Part shown: positions 53,467 to 64,000 of the stretch, one piece after another
Numbering within the stretch: position 1 is the first letter of the stretch
Layout of the letters: each line of letters begins with the position of its first letter
Source: Dicyema japonicum
Lineage: Eukaryota > Dicyemida > Rhombozoa > Dicyemidae
Direction of reading: 5' to 3'
Assembly (NCBI GenBank): GCA_011109175.1
Contig: RDEW01000029.1
Location: forward strand, 530,158 to 594,157
Length of the DNA: 64,000 bases
Notes under the pieces: model-generated
Told to the model about the DNA's origin: nothing
Seen by the model: the letters and a program-made list of their open reading frames with translations, nothing else
Database searches by the model: none
Position numbers and translations under genes: made by a program

Positions 53467-54258
53467 CTAAACCGTATAGCATTCCATAAGTATCATAAAG
53501 TTGAAGGCATAAATAAAGGTCTCCGACTCGAGCTTTAACTTTCTACCAAAGAACAGAGCGTTCGTAGTTTTTCTCTTGCGTATTTTAGCATGTTGCATAA
53601 AATTAAATCCCTCGTCGATTAGTAGGCCAAGGTATTTCATAGTCTTCTTCCGAGGTATTTTTCGTGACGTGTTCTTTATGTTAGCCAACCTCCTACCTTT
53701 ATTTATCCTCAGACCAGACTTCTCATGTGCGACTGATAAAAAGTTTTCATTATACCACTCTTCGATTTGGTCCGTGTAAGTATTCAATCGTTTCTCAGAT
53801 ACCAAAGGGTTCAAAGAGACGTCATAAATTATGACTTCATCAGCATATATCAAGATTTCTGTACGTGGGTTATCCGGGGAAGGCAATTCACTCATTACAA
53901 TGTTGAATAATAGAGGACTGAGCACTGAACCCTGAGGGACACCTCTTCTAAGCTAAATTTCACGAGACCTATTCGAAATCTTTGGATATGTCAAGAAAGA
54001 CTGCTGTCAAACATCATTTAATTACCAAAGCCTTCGCAATTGACACGTTAATACTGTAAAAACAATCTCCCCAAGAGCGTATTTGCGAAAACCCCACTGA
54101 TGCTCTTTTAATATATCATTACGTTCTCTGTGTTCAGAGAGTTTGTTAAACACGGTTCTTTCCATAATTCTTGAGATTTTTTTGTATAAGGCTAATGGGC
54201 CTAAAATGGTTAAGTATCCAGGTTTCCCAGAATTACGTATCATCCTGACTTCCGTCAA
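53467..54258 (-). pseudogene. Jockey-like LINE RT fragment
   Basis: Upstream part (54258-54022): LALYKKISRIMERTVFNKLS and HQWGFRKYALG. Downstream part (53925-53467): LSPLLFNIVMSELPSPDNPR, LIYADEVIIYDVS (YADE instead of YADD), MKYLGLLIDEGFNFMQH and ETFIYAFNFMILMECY. Order and motifs match ORF2 at 43420-44280 with moderate divergence. The catalytic change to YADE and frameshifts show it is dead. Confidence 0.8.
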
Positions 54259-54754
54259 TTTTCAATGGAAAGGTATATGACCCTACCTGATACTGCAAGT
54301 ATAGAGACATCCCAGATATTTATAAAGTGTCCTGTGTGCTTCCTTGAACAAACGCATAGCGATCTTGTCCTTTCGAAAAGTATCGTATTTAGTGCATTAT
54401 ACTGCATTTTCAACTTCGAAATCGAAAGAATAGAGTCACATAGATATGAAAGTCGAAAATTTGGTTCCCTTTCTGGGATTCGGAAGATATCAATAAGAGA
54501 AAATTACTATGACAGTAACTATGACTAAATTAACCAACAAACGCATATAGTAAGTCTCTCCCTTCGTCTTAGAATATATGAAGTTTTTGTGAAGCCTATT
54601 TTCACATATAATTCGTGTGCAGGTGGATCCAGTTATACCTCCACAATACGTGCTTGTGGGAAAATATGTCATTTCACAAGCATTGAAGTTTACGACAATG
54701 CAATCCATGTGATAGCAAATGGCCAAAATAAAATATCAAATTAATCTTATAAGC
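54259..54754. other. No supported gene
   Basis: Spacer between the LINE fragment and the hAT terminus. A 78-codon minus-strand frame (54490-54726) has no recognisable domain. Confidence 0.3.
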
Positions 54755-56700
54755 CAGTGATTCTCAACTTTTTTTTTGGTACACCAAAAAAAAGTCAGTG
54801 TACCAAACCAAGATATTTTGTGTACCAAAGAAACAAAGACTTATTTAATTCTTTTAATTAAATTTAGGGACTTAAGAGCAGATATCAAGCTTGTTGCGCT
54901 CATCGCTCAATATCTTGTTTACTACACTGAATCCTGATTCCAAAAGATATGTCGTTGGAAAACATAATAAAATTTTAATTATTTGTTCCCAAATCTTTGG
55001 ATATTTGTCTTTAAATTCCTTTTTTCGCCAAAAAGTAGACAAATCCTGGTTTTCAAACAAAATCTTGTAAGAATAATTATATTTAATTTTTATAAAAATA
55101 ATAATGATAAAAATACCAATAAATTCATCTTGCAAATCCATTTACATCTCTAATAAGGCCGCGTGGAGCCATGTGGTGCTGCGTGGTTAATTGGTTGAAG
55201 TTTTCTGCTTGCTTGTCTGTACCTCCTCTCTTTTCCTAATAGAGAGGCGTCATGTGATCCACCTGTCTAGGTGACGCCCAGTGCCAGGCCGGCATGAAAA
55301 AGGATCATTTGCTCTTCCCCACTCCACTGGAGGGGTTTCCACAACTGCATGTAATGGACGTCTTACCTTTTATGCTGATTCCGGATGGACTCTGTTTCTG
55401 TAGAAGTGGAAACTGGATACACTTAATTAGTTGTTTACTTTAACTTCTTTCTCGGTGTATCCGGGGTTAATAAAAAAAAATTTGCACCTCTACAGTGCTA
55501 GTCAAAAATTCTATATTAATCACGTCTTCAAATCTGATTGTCATTTTTTCCAAATTAATTAGATGGTCAACAAAAATTTTTATATCAAATTGATTAAATG
55601 CTTCACATACTGATATAGAAAATCGTATTTTCCTGATTCAAAGTTATGTCTATAATTCTTTAACTTTTCACAAACTGTAATTATTGTAACTGACGTCAAA
55701 CATAGTTTCAAAATTTCCCTGCAATTTAAAGGAAATTTCATTCAATTTAGCAAGAATCCAATTAAATAATAGATATATTTCTCATTTTCTGAAATCGATC
55801 TTGCTAATTCCTCTTCATTTTCAAATTCAAGAAAGTCCAAAATAGCTGATAAAAGGTTTACAAATCTTTGTAAAGCAGTGCCTTTGGACAACCAGCGAAC
55901 CTAAAAAAATAAAAAACAAAAATAACCTTTAGTATGATACAAGAGTCTTAAATAATCTTCATTCCTATTTATACAAAATTTCCTAAAGATCCTATCAGAT
56001 TTTGGGCTTGTTTTAATTCGATTGATCGTTTTTATGACGAGATTCAGCACTTAATTTAAAAAAAGCGGAGATTTTTTTTGAAACCAGATGATGGCGGTGT
56101 AATACACAATGAATATGAATTAAATTCGGACATTTTTGTTTCAAAAAAGACGCAAATCTTTTGTACTTCCCAACCATGGCCATTGCACCGTCCGTAGCAC
56201 ATGTGATTAAATTGGAAAATGGAATTTGTTTTCATTCAAAATACGTTTTCAATACATTAAAATTTGATTCTCAGGTAGAATCTGTTATCAAAAATCTGAT
56301 AAACAAAACCTCTTCACAAAAAGTACTTGTTCGTCAAAAAATCTAAACAAAATATTATTTAAAATACCTACCTAACATAGGCCATTAATATAGATTTATT
56401 ATCACATACCAGACATTCGTCAATCTGCAAGGAAAAAACAGTTTTTCTAAGTATATTTTTTAAGGAATCTTCGACGCTTTCAGCCATTTCGTCAATTCGG
56501 CGACGAATCGTATCATTACTCAAAGGTAAATTTTAGGAACATCAAATGGCCGCACTATTTGTAAAATTTCAGAAGGATTATGTCCCAACATATCTTATAA
56601 AACAACCGAGATAGAAGGTATTATTAACGATTCACCCGACACATAGGTAGCATTATTTTTAGCAACGATATGGACAATTTTCAAGAAGCGTTGTCTGAAT
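54755..56700 (-). mobile_element. hAT transposon remnant (ZBED5/FAM200 type) with a terminal repeat
   Basis: The 3' terminus reads CAGTGATTCTCAACTTTTTT at 54755, the classic hAT TIR, followed by a GTGTACC-rich subterminal zone (54780-54830). On the minus strand the C-terminal dimerisation domain (55141-54872) reads FWRKKEFKDKYPKIWEQI and CFPTTYLLESGFSVVNKILS, then DERNKLDICS. More of the transposase continues beyond 55493 up to about 56700 in broken frames (e.g. IFQFNHMCYGRCNGHGWEVQ). An S1 SINE is inserted at 55153-55480. The 5' TIR was not found. A relative is at 38345-38965. Confidence 0.75.
55153..55480 (+). repeat. S1 SINE-like repeat inserted in the hAT element, with flanking duplication
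   Basis: Full-length S1 copy very close to 8868-9185: GCTGCGTGGTTAATTGG, GGCGTCATGTGATCCACCTG, GGTGACGCCCAGTGCCAGGC, and tail TTCTTTCTCGGTGTATCC plus GGGGTTAATAAAAAAAAA. It is flanked by TTTACATCTCTA (55141-55152) and TTTGCACCTCTA (55481-55492), a 12-bp target duplication with two differences. Confidence 0.85.
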
Positions 56701-56794
56701 CCTCGAAAGTTAGCAAAAGTATCACGCCTGAGAGCGGAAAACGCAGCAAATCCCGGAAAATCAAATGAGTTACGTAACTAATTAATATTGCACT

Positions 56795-57070
56795 CTACGA
56801 GGAGCCATATTAGCTATCGATCCTTTCAGGCAGAACACACACTTTATTTTAAACAAAGAACAGTTATCATAACTAATCGATCAGGAGAGCCAAGGAATTC
56901 TCTTCACTTCTATTTTTTTGGGTGTGAGTTTTTTTAGACGATCCGGTTCCTCAGTGATATGCTACTGATGACGACATCACTCGTCAAACCAAAGCAACAT
57001 ATGCGTGGAACCTTCGAACAGGAACCTCATGATTTTTGGTCCAACAGTCGTAACACTGTCCCACCCGTCT
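56795..57070 (-). repeat. tRNA-headed SINE (S2), worn reverse copy
   Basis: Reverse complement has GACGGGTGGGACAGTGTT (head), GGTTCCACGCATATG, GACGAGTGATGTCGTCATC, GAGGAACCGGATCGTC, CTTGGCTCTCCTGATCG, AACTGTTCTTTG and TGTGTTCTGCCTG. Order is as in 29377-29702. The B box is damaged. Confidence 0.75.
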
Positions 57071-57469
57071 TCGTAACTGCAGAAATTACAAAATTAAATA
57101 CAATCTGTAAGATTCTATAATTTCCTTATATCTTGTTTCTTTGAAGATACGAAAAGATGCATAAGCTAAATTCAAAAATTTAGTAAAGAGAGAAAATACA
57201 AGAAATCTACGGAGGTTGCCTGATTGCCAATGTGGCATCAAGGTCTATTGCAGGATCTAAAAGGTGTTGATATAAATGGGGATCGTGTATTTATTAATGG
57301 AATCTACCATTCCTCTCAAAAAGGCAATGTCATACGAAAACCACACTCACCCAACCCGTACAAGTCCAGAATTTAAAAGTGTCCCAGATAATTACAATCC
57401 CTAAATCCTGCAAGTCAAAGTAAAGGACAGAATTTGAACAAATTGTGGAGTCATTTAAAGTTGAATGTA
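57071..57469. other. No supported gene
   Basis: Spacer between an S2 SINE and a decayed LINE. Possibly more of the LINE 5' region. Confidence 0.3.
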
Positions 57470-58920
57470 TTTTTTGCATGTGGGAAATCTAATTCTGAAG
57501 AGATCAGGCGATGTTTGTAAACCATCCTCATCAGTGAAAACTGAAAAAGTAAACACCGTCATTGTAAATGAAACGAAATTCAGAAAAGGGGGAACTCTTA
57601 GGGGATAATGGCCCAATAACCTTAATAAGAAGGCCAAGGGGTACTAGGTCGACTCTTTGTCAAGTTTTCTGGAAATTGGACAAATATTGGCAGTCTCCAG
57701 TTCGAGTCACTTAAAAATTACGCAGGTGAAATTAGAGTTCTTCAAATCAAATTCACCCTTTATGGTGACTTAAATTTAAAAATGCACGTGCTTTTGAGGC
57801 AAAACCATCAATCGAAATGGTCGATCACTGAAACCCCCTACTGGATCACCTCGGTTTCGAGGTTCTTACATTGAAAGATGACAATAAATTCTCTATCACT
57901 GTTGCAGACGAATTGGGGAATCGTAGTCTCCCTCACTCTTATCGAATACATGGAGATCCCGATTCTCTTAAAAGATATTGGAAGTGATCATATTCTACAA
58001 TTACTGACAGCCATCCTAACTGTGAGAAATACCCAGAAGTGTTTGCATTTTATGGAACTAGATCTGTGGACTGTGTCTTATATAGAACACTTATTGAAAA
58101 CAACCTATACATAGGACAGGGTAAATTAGTTACGGGGGAAAACATCAATTGATGGATGAATGGATCTGATGACGGAATACCAGAAAATATTTGCCAAACG
58201 GAAGAGATACACTTCTGTTTCAAGTTGAATTAAGCAATAAATTTCTGAGAGAAATAATCTACGACTGAAGTCAAAATGTGCAGATCCGCTAGTTCACAGA
58301 GCCTTACCAATTGGTGTCTAAAAATTACAAAAAAAATTTGTGGAACGTCTTCTAGAAGAGAGTGGACATAAACTCGAGCTCTGTAATAAATGAGTTTGAG
58401 GGGAACCTATTTTTCCAAAAGTAATATCGGAGGATACCTTTCCTGAAAGAGAACAAGAATTGTCTTTTATCGTTGGAGAACATCATGAAGATATTTGTGA
58501 CCGATGACTTACATTACTGGAGAAATACATAATAATTTTGACTTTTCCCTCAATATCAGTGGTCAACACATCTGGGCTACACGAAGATATAACTCTCCAT
58601 GAGGAGGAGATAGCAGTAAGGGGATGCAACAACATAGCGCAGAAATATGACAATATAAGAATGACGATGTTAAGAAGGTCTTGAAATTTTATTTGGGTTT
58701 CTTATTTAACGTGAGTGTGAAGCTTGGACATGTTCCTAATAAATAAAAAATTTCCAGAAAATTATTTTAAAAGGATGTCTGATCTCTGAGAAGGAGAATT
58801 GACTGAAGGAACAGCAATTTGCTATTCCATCTAATCTTAGAGATAGTAAAGCGAGAGACTTCAAATGCCACTTGAACGCTATTTGTCTTGACATATTAAG
58901 TCGTATGACAGCGTTTGGAA
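57470..58920 (+). pseudogene. Decayed endonuclease region of a Jockey-like LINE
   Basis: Plus-strand frames give EKVNTVIVNETKFRKGGT, matching IDILVVNETKVNK at 42020, then LLDHLGFEVLTLKDDNKFS, VADELGNRSLPHSYRI and a frame with IGSDHILQLLTAIL (SDH motif). The order matches 42000-42700 with strong decay. The downstream part to about 58920 is probably the linker. No RT motif is recognised. Confidence 0.6.
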
Positions 58921-59280
58921 TGAACCTCTACTATTTCAGATTTTCTAAACCGGAGACCCATTAGACCTAATTCGATGGATATAGAAGTACTCTACGAGAG
59001 TTACTCTATTACATGGACATTATCAGTCAAATTCATCTGAAGAAGCTCCATATATAATTCAAGATAAGAACAGTCATTATAATCTTCATTTTGGCTTTGT
59101 GAATTATTTCTAATTTACTCTAAAATATTATATTTATGAGATTTTTCTATTTCGGCACATTTTAGATTGTCTATTGAAGTCATCTCAATCTCATATGCCT
59201 TCTGGGTGTAATCTGAATTAAAATTTCATTACATCTTGTTGCCAAATGATCTACTAGAAGTTTTACAGTGAAGACATTCT
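58921..59280. other. No supported gene
   Basis: AT-rich spacer. Confidence 0.3.
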
Positions 59281-59283
59281 GAA

Positions 59284-59600
59284 TTATAATATTTGAGGAA
59301 AATATTTATTCTTGAAGAAGAGTAAACATAAAGAGATATTCCCTTTCTTAAGCCACGTTGATGATGCTGTAATATTACAATGGCTGTAAAAATGAGGGGT
59401 AACTCCCATTGCGTGCTCAATTTCTTGCGTGATCGGGTCCAACCTCAGGACGTGTCCAAAAAGACTCCAACGAGAGCTAATGTCTCGAGACTTAATGGTG
59501 TACAATCACACTTATTATACAGTCCTTTCCGTGAGATCTTGGATGGCCAGGAAATTCCAGTTATGTGTCTTTGTCTCCTCGATTGCGGATAGTTTCAATG
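59284..59600 (-). pseudogene. C-terminal LINE fragment
   Basis: Minus-strand frame SSRWSLFGHVLRLDPITQEI followed by EHAMGV. RW-LFGHVLRL...A-AM is the usual C-terminal signature just after the RT of CR1/RTE-like LINEs. About 60 codons remain. Confidence 0.55.
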
Positions 59601-60175
59601 AGAAATTAATTAAATGATTGTTTAAAATAGCATTTTATTAATTAAATGATTATTATATCTGATTAATATTAAATTTAACATTAAATTATTTTTTTAAATT
59701 TGATTTTAAAAAGATTTGATTTGGATACTTATATCCCTTCTACGCGGACCCAGAAGAGGTTCTAGGTAAATTCAACGCTGGTAATTTCATCGCCGGTTAA
59801 TTCAAGCGACCACGTGGGTACTTGAAAGAAGAGGTCGAAATTTTGATTTTTATATTATCATTAAAATGTGATTTTGGAGATTAATTTGACGATATGAGTC
59901 ACGTGGCCAGATCCCTAAGATATAAAAAAAAATTTGAAAACTTCAATTCTCCAAATAGTGTTAAATTTTAATCAACGATGTGCACCACACGTGTGTGTAT
60001 TGTTAAAGTGATAGAAAAATTATTGATTATCTTACTGATTATTGATTAATAATAAAGGTCAAACTTTAAATGAATATTTATGATAATATAATATTTTGAA
60101 AGCAAATTTATGATAATTATTAACAAAAACATTCTGTTAATTTCTAAATTATAGGCAATAACTTTTAACTAGTCA
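59601..60175. other. AT-rich spacer
   Basis: Very AT-rich except a short patch at 59730-59830. No gene, element end or RNA is seen. Confidence 0.3.
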
Positions 60176-60179
60176 AGAT

Positions 60180-61574
60180 TTTCGCGGTTATAGAAGTCAT
60201 TTACAATGTGTTTAATTCTTAAAGCATTATCTCTGTATTTTTTCTTTTGTGTAGGACTTTCCCCACCAGCAATATACTGTTCAATTTTAATTTCATTTCT
60301 TGCTTGTTCTTTCTTCAAAACATCAATAAACTTCCAAATCGTAGGATGACACGCTCCAATTAAAGAATTAAAAGAATGATGCTATCCTTCGCAAGAGTTA
60401 TTTTTTAGGCCCAGCAACTCTTGCTGTTTCAAAAAATTCCACAATTCCTGGGCAAAACGTGCACAACGACGTACTTGACGGTGTCCTATCCAAATATCTT
60501 ATACATAATCCAGTACAGGTTGAGCTTCTTCTGGGAAACTGTTGTAATCACACAAATGTTCAAAATAATGAACAGCATGTAATGTTGGGACAAATGCGAG
60601 CGCCGCAGTCATGCGCATTTTCAAAGCGAATTCTGTCTCTCTCTCTGATCCCTGTGATTGGATGCATCTAAATATGGATTGGGACAAATGAAAAAAACAG
60701 CCCTTCGTAATAGCATCAGGAAATATAATATTAAATCCATTTATAGCTGCTTTTTCGAAATCAGTCATAATTGTTCTCGGTGATAACGATAGCTCCAATG
60801 ATTTTAATTCCGAAAAAACTTTTTTATAGCTTTCTTCCGTTTTTTACACATTAAAACGTATATAAGTGGTAAAACATCATTATTTACTTGTCCACGAATC
60901 GTACATAATTGTAGTGGAAAGCAAATTAAGATTTTTTCTCGTTGTAAAAATTATTGTTCTGTCAAATCTGTCTTCACTATAAAATAGTAGAAAAAGTTCA
61001 TTGGCATCTGTATTCTGGAAGTATTCTTAACTGAGAGCTTGATCTTTTAAATTTCTTGAATTTCTAATATTCCTTTTTAATTTATGAAGCTGCGGGTAGT
61101 CGGGCAGAAACCTCCAGTGGCAAACCCACACACACTTCAGTTGTAATAATATGTGGATTATCTTGTATGCAAAAGCTCTTCTTTTTATTTCATGAGTAAT
61201 TCCCTTAGATTCAACATATGCAGCATCACCAGCATGATTGTGTTCATTGACTCTTTTAACAAATGACGTCTCTTTGGTGTACACTCTCGCTTTACATTTA
61301 ATTTTATAATAAGATTCAAATTTCCAAAATGTGACTTCGCCATTACATTTTTAAAAAAGAGTCGAAAGTTACTCCAAGGATCTTCTGGATTCGTGTATAA
61401 GGGGAATGTTTCCGAGGGATATCTCAAGTCAAGAAATGGGAATGTTTCCGAGGAATATCTAAAGTCAAGGGATGAGAATGTTTCCGAGGAATATCTCAAG
61501 TCAATCTTTAAATCTTCTGTCCGTAGTAAATAGCGTGAACTGAGACATGGATGCAGACACAGACAGCAAATTCA
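60180..61574 (-). pseudogene. MULE transposase pseudogene, uninterrupted sister of 45576-47620
   Basis: Minus strand, N to C. The FLYWCH part gives VNEHNHAGDAAYVESKGITH. The DDE region gives LSLSPRTIMTDFEKAAINGF, then FPDAITKGCFFHLSQSIF and RMTAALAFVPTLHAVHYF. The C-terminal part gives NNSCEG, HHSFNSLIGACHPTIWKFID, VLKKEQARNEIKIEQYIAGG and KKYRDNALRIKHIVNDFYNR. A TAG replaces the Trp codon of EGWH at about 60385. There are fewer breaks than in the sister, and no RTE insertion. The N-terminal side is fused to family B LINE sequence (61350-61620). Confidence 0.85.
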
Positions 61575-61620
61575 TGGAGTCACACACCTGGTTGAGGTGT
61601 GACTGAACCACCGTCACAGA
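61350..61620 (-). repeat. LINE fragment with a 28-bp triplicated block, fused to the MULE
   Basis: Reverse complement matches 45355-45575 almost base for base, including GTTCAGTCACACCTCAACC and the block TTGACTT-AGATATTCCTCGG plus AAACATTC. The block is present three times here and twice at 45460-45515. The LINE frame ends in RIQKILGVTFDS and MULE sequence follows. Confidence 0.85.
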
Positions 61621-62149
61621 CTTGGAAGGAAATATTACTTTATAGTAATATCACTTTATAGTAACCAATTATGATAATGACGATAAAGTATAAAAGAATT
61701 CAAGGGCATTATCACCACATTACAAAAGAATTCAAGGACATTATCACCAGATTATAAGCTACTTTATCAATTAAAAGAAACACAACTACATGCAACCATT
61801 ACTCTTGTGTTAAAGATAATACTGTCCTCAGCACTAAAGAAAACTGGCCAATTGGTTCAATTATGGTTCAATCGTCGTATATAGATGAATACTGACAGAG
61901 TTTAATCCAAGGAGTGAACGCAAAAGAAAACGTCTGCTTGTGACAACTAAATTAATCCCCCAATAATACATTGCAGGCATACGTCAACTTCTGAAGAGAG
62001 GTGAAAAAATAGGTCCTCTCTGTTCAATTTTCATAGGTCTTACTGTCACCGATACGTGACTCCTATCGCCGAATAATCTCCGAAATCGCATTTTAACTAT
62101 AATATAAAAAAATCAAAATTTCGACCTCTCCTATCTAGAAACCCGCCAA
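61621..62149. repeat. Spacer with a two-copy 32-bp tandem repeat
   Basis: At 61692-61757 AAAAGAATTCAAGG(G/A)CATT plus ATCACCA(C/G)ATTA is present twice in a row. Otherwise no supported feature. Confidence 0.6.
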
Positions 62150-62757
62150 CGTAGTTCCTCGATTTAACTGGGATGAATTTACCGGTTACCCCCAGAAGAT
62201 CCTTGGGATAGTTTTCGATTCTCTGATGACGTTCTCGAGTCACGTGGAGGAGGTGCTTGCCAAGAGTCTTCGGAAATGAAACATTTTAAAAGCGATCATA
62301 AAGAGCCCCTTCCTCTTTGCTGCTTGCGTCAACAAGCTCTACCAACAAGTCATTGTTCTTATTATTGAATATGCCTGCTTCGCCTAGAGAATTGCCATTC
62401 CCTCTTCGAGAACTGATCGTTTGAACTCTCTCAAGCGGAAAATTATGCACACACTGACATCTCCATTGGCGGCCTCGTTTCTTTTGAGACGACGTTTAAG
62501 AATAGCCAGGGTTTCCTATGTTTTTGCAAAGAACTGGAAAACCCAATCAAGGAAAAGGTGGCCTAAGCAGAGGAATTTATTATCCTCTTATTGCACGCCG
62601 ATTGAATTCCTATGCAGAAGGAAGAGAAGGCGCTTCCGGAATGCAGTTGGGTCATCTGCTGACCGGGCGAAGAGAGTTTGGATGTTGTTAGAGGCTGGGA
62701 TCACCTAATTAGTTAGTTTTGACCTATCTTTTTTGGTGGTCTTGGAGTTAAATAAAT
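62150..62757 (+). pseudogene. 3' fragment of a family B LINE
   Basis: Reads QKILGIVFDSLMTFSSHVEE and LFAACVNKLYQQVIVLIIEY in one frame, then (62421-62708) SLKRKIMHTLTSPLAASF, PIEFLCRRKRRRFRNAVGSS and VWMLLEAGIT. This equals the thumb and C-terminus of 21600-22146 (SPIVLGVKYDSL ... PIGFLCKTERRLFRKVV ... TRTGIT). The tail reads GGTGGTCTTGGAGTTAAATAAATTTG. Stops and frameshifts are present. Confidence 0.8.
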
Positions 62758-62769
62758 TTGATTTGCCGC

Positions 62770-63060
62770 ATTCTGATGGCGTGGTGTATGTGGCTAATTG
62801 ATTGAAGTTTTCTCTTCCTTTCCTCTGGTGCCGTCATTGGATCCACTTTCTTCATGAAGCGTTGGCGTCATTCAAAACGATCCATCTATTCATTTCAGCT
62901 GGAGACAATTTCTGGAATCGATTTCAGCTTCCTAGGCAACGCTTTCTGGATCACTGCGCTTGGGTAAGGATTTTGCTAGAACGCGTTTAGATAAAGGAAT
63001 TAGTTAGTTTGATTTTACCCTTAGTCTTTAGAATAATTTAATAGCCCCGGATATACCGGA
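62770..63060 (+). repeat. Divergent S1 SINE-like copy
   Basis: GTGTATGTGGCTAATTGATTG at the head resembles the S1 head, followed by CGTCATTGGATCCAC and CGATCCATCTATTCA. The right half, CTGGATCACTGCGCTTGGG and AGAATAATTTAATAGCCCC, matches 16670-16775. It provides the uninterrupted target for the TIR element at 13955-16601. Confidence 0.6.
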
Positions 63061-63531
63061 AAGGGGTCAAAAAGTTAATTAACCTCTAATTAAAATAGGT
63101 CAAATGGGAAGTATCTTTTATGAACCTCACGTCCATTCCCATTTGAAATTGTGGAAACCCTTCCTTAAAGTAGGGAATTGGTAGATTTTTTTCGGACCAA
63201 GTGTCTCCTACAATATACGGATCACTTAACGCATTCTTAAGAGTTGAAAAAGTCGAGGAATCTGTCGACCAGGTAGGTATCGTGTGAGAACCGAGCTACA
63301 GCAAACAGTGACTGTCTACTAAATTATGATTAAAAGATAAGAGATTATAAGACAGCTTAATTAAGTGATTTTAATTTATAGACATAATTCTAAAATATTA
63401 ACCACCAATCAAATTTTATTGAAATTATCAATAAATTGATCTATATTGAAATAAATCAATTTGTTAATCCTTATTTAAATTTCTATTTAAATCATTGTTG
63501 TTATAATTTTGAAGAGTTTATTTAAATATTA
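63061..63531. other. 3' flank of the RING gene, no gene seen
   Basis: AT-rich, contains a short inverted GATATACCGGAAAGG-type motif near 63045-63065. No supported coding. Confidence 0.3.
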
Positions 63532-64000
63532 GAATATTCTGTCAATACACAAATTAAGGTTGGTGAGAAGACCTCCGATTGTAAACCATAGTAAGGAGAG
63601 ATCGATTCACGGGAACTGCCTGAAAATCAAAAATTTAACCTACTTTAAGTTTATTTGTTAAAGGGAGCTCAATGGGGGATGGTTTTGTACATGATTTACA
63701 CGTGACAGTCCAAATAGTTAAATTAAGTTGCTTAAACAGACATGACTCACACAGATTGTGCTTGCAGGAAAGCAGACGAGGCCTCCTTTTAATATTGTCG
63801 TACCTGCCTTGAGTAATTATTCATACAAGAGGTGACATTGAGGACAATTGAGATCAGAATTGGCGAGTTCTTCTTCAGTAACTTCCACCGAGAAGTCCTT
63901 GGACTCCGCAAATGAGCTGGTTCGACGATATGTTCCGTTTTGTTTTACTGGATTTTCTTTCTTTCCTATAACACTCCACCATTTTCTAGAAATACAACAA
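63532..64000 (-). CDS. RING-finger protein, 3' part (5' end outside the window)
   Basis: Probable E3 ubiquitin ligase of TRIM/RNF type. The frame from the window edge reads KKENPVKQNGTYRRTSSF, AESKDFSVEVTEEELANSDL and NCPQCHLLYD. A 23-nt intron (63804-63826) then leads to NIKRRPRLLSCKHNLCESCL and WTVTCKSCTKPSPIE, completing C-x2-C...C-x-H-x2-C-x2-C...C-x2-C. A 20-nt intron (63620-63639) leads to SSRESISPYYGLQSEVFSP and the stop TAA at 63532. Ring spacing fits an N-terminal TRIM-like RING, but here the protein ends about 45 residues after it, with no B-box. The start and any N-terminal domains lie beyond 64000, so no name is given. Confidence 0.75.

Noticed and set aside
56161-56346. 61-codon plus-strand frame MYFPTMAIAPSVAHVIKL
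   Set aside because: It lies antisense to the hAT transposase remnant, whose minus strand gives transposase-like pieces.
1-64000. A previously undescribed defence or biosynthetic system
   Set aside because: The recognisable genes are conserved animal genes and the remainder is transposon-derived; I saw no cluster of co-oriented unknown genes that would support such a claim.

Overview
The window looks like nuclear DNA of a small metazoan, most likely a dicyemid mesozoan. It is AT-rich and carries orthologues of animal genes (TRIM37, CRELD, TEX2, BLTP2/KIAA0100, COA7, PAM16/Magmas, glutathione synthetase). Their reading frames connect only when GT-AG introns of about 20-25 nt are removed. Introns averaging about 26 nt are known from dicyemids. 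The taxon is an inference from intron size plus metazoan gene content; the tiny introns themselves are read directly from the sequence.

Layout: TRIM37 (minus, 0.6-1.9 kb); an RTE endonuclease scrap, an 82-94 bp satellite and a decayed LINE (2-5.8 kb); a LINE/MULE chimera (6-7.8 kb); a SINE and then CRELD (minus, 9.6-10.5 kb); a dense nest of elements (11.4-16.8 kb: LINE fragment, TACAGT-tipped TIR elements, an RLE-type LINE, and a FLYWCH/MULE transposon with about 270-bp TIRs); weakly supported small genes (18.5-20.3 kb); a LINE with a largely open RT frame (20.7-22.2 kb); a small two-exon gene (22.3-22.6 kb); TEX2 (minus, 23.9-25.6 kb); an RTE-type LINE (minus, 26.4-28.6 kb); a tRNA-headed SINE; the largest gene, BLTP2 (plus, 30.1-37.9 kb); hAT, SINE and a near-complete Jockey-like LINE (38-44.6 kb); a LINE/MULE composite with an RTE inserted in it (44.7-47.6 kb); a housekeeping island COA7 - PAM16 - GSS (48.2-53.0 kb); LINE, hAT and SINE remains (53.5-63 kb); and the 3' end of a RING-finger gene (minus, 63.5-64 kb, running off the window).

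The recognised genes do not form one pathway. COA7 and PAM16 are mitochondrial biogenesis factors and neighbour GSS. TEX2 and BLTP2 are both lipid-transfer proteins of ER contact sites, about 4.5 kb apart; this may be coincidence. CRELD is an ER-resident EGF protein with a KDEL-like C-terminus.

Most of the window is transposon debris from at least seven families, often nested. Its most informative features are the uniform micro-introns, an inverted duplicated LINE/MULE composite in which one copy gives the empty site for an RTE insertion, a TIR element inserted in a SINE and itself carrying a MULE, and SINEs that share the 3' tail of a resident LINE. I found no CRISPR array, rRNA or convincing free-standing tRNA gene.
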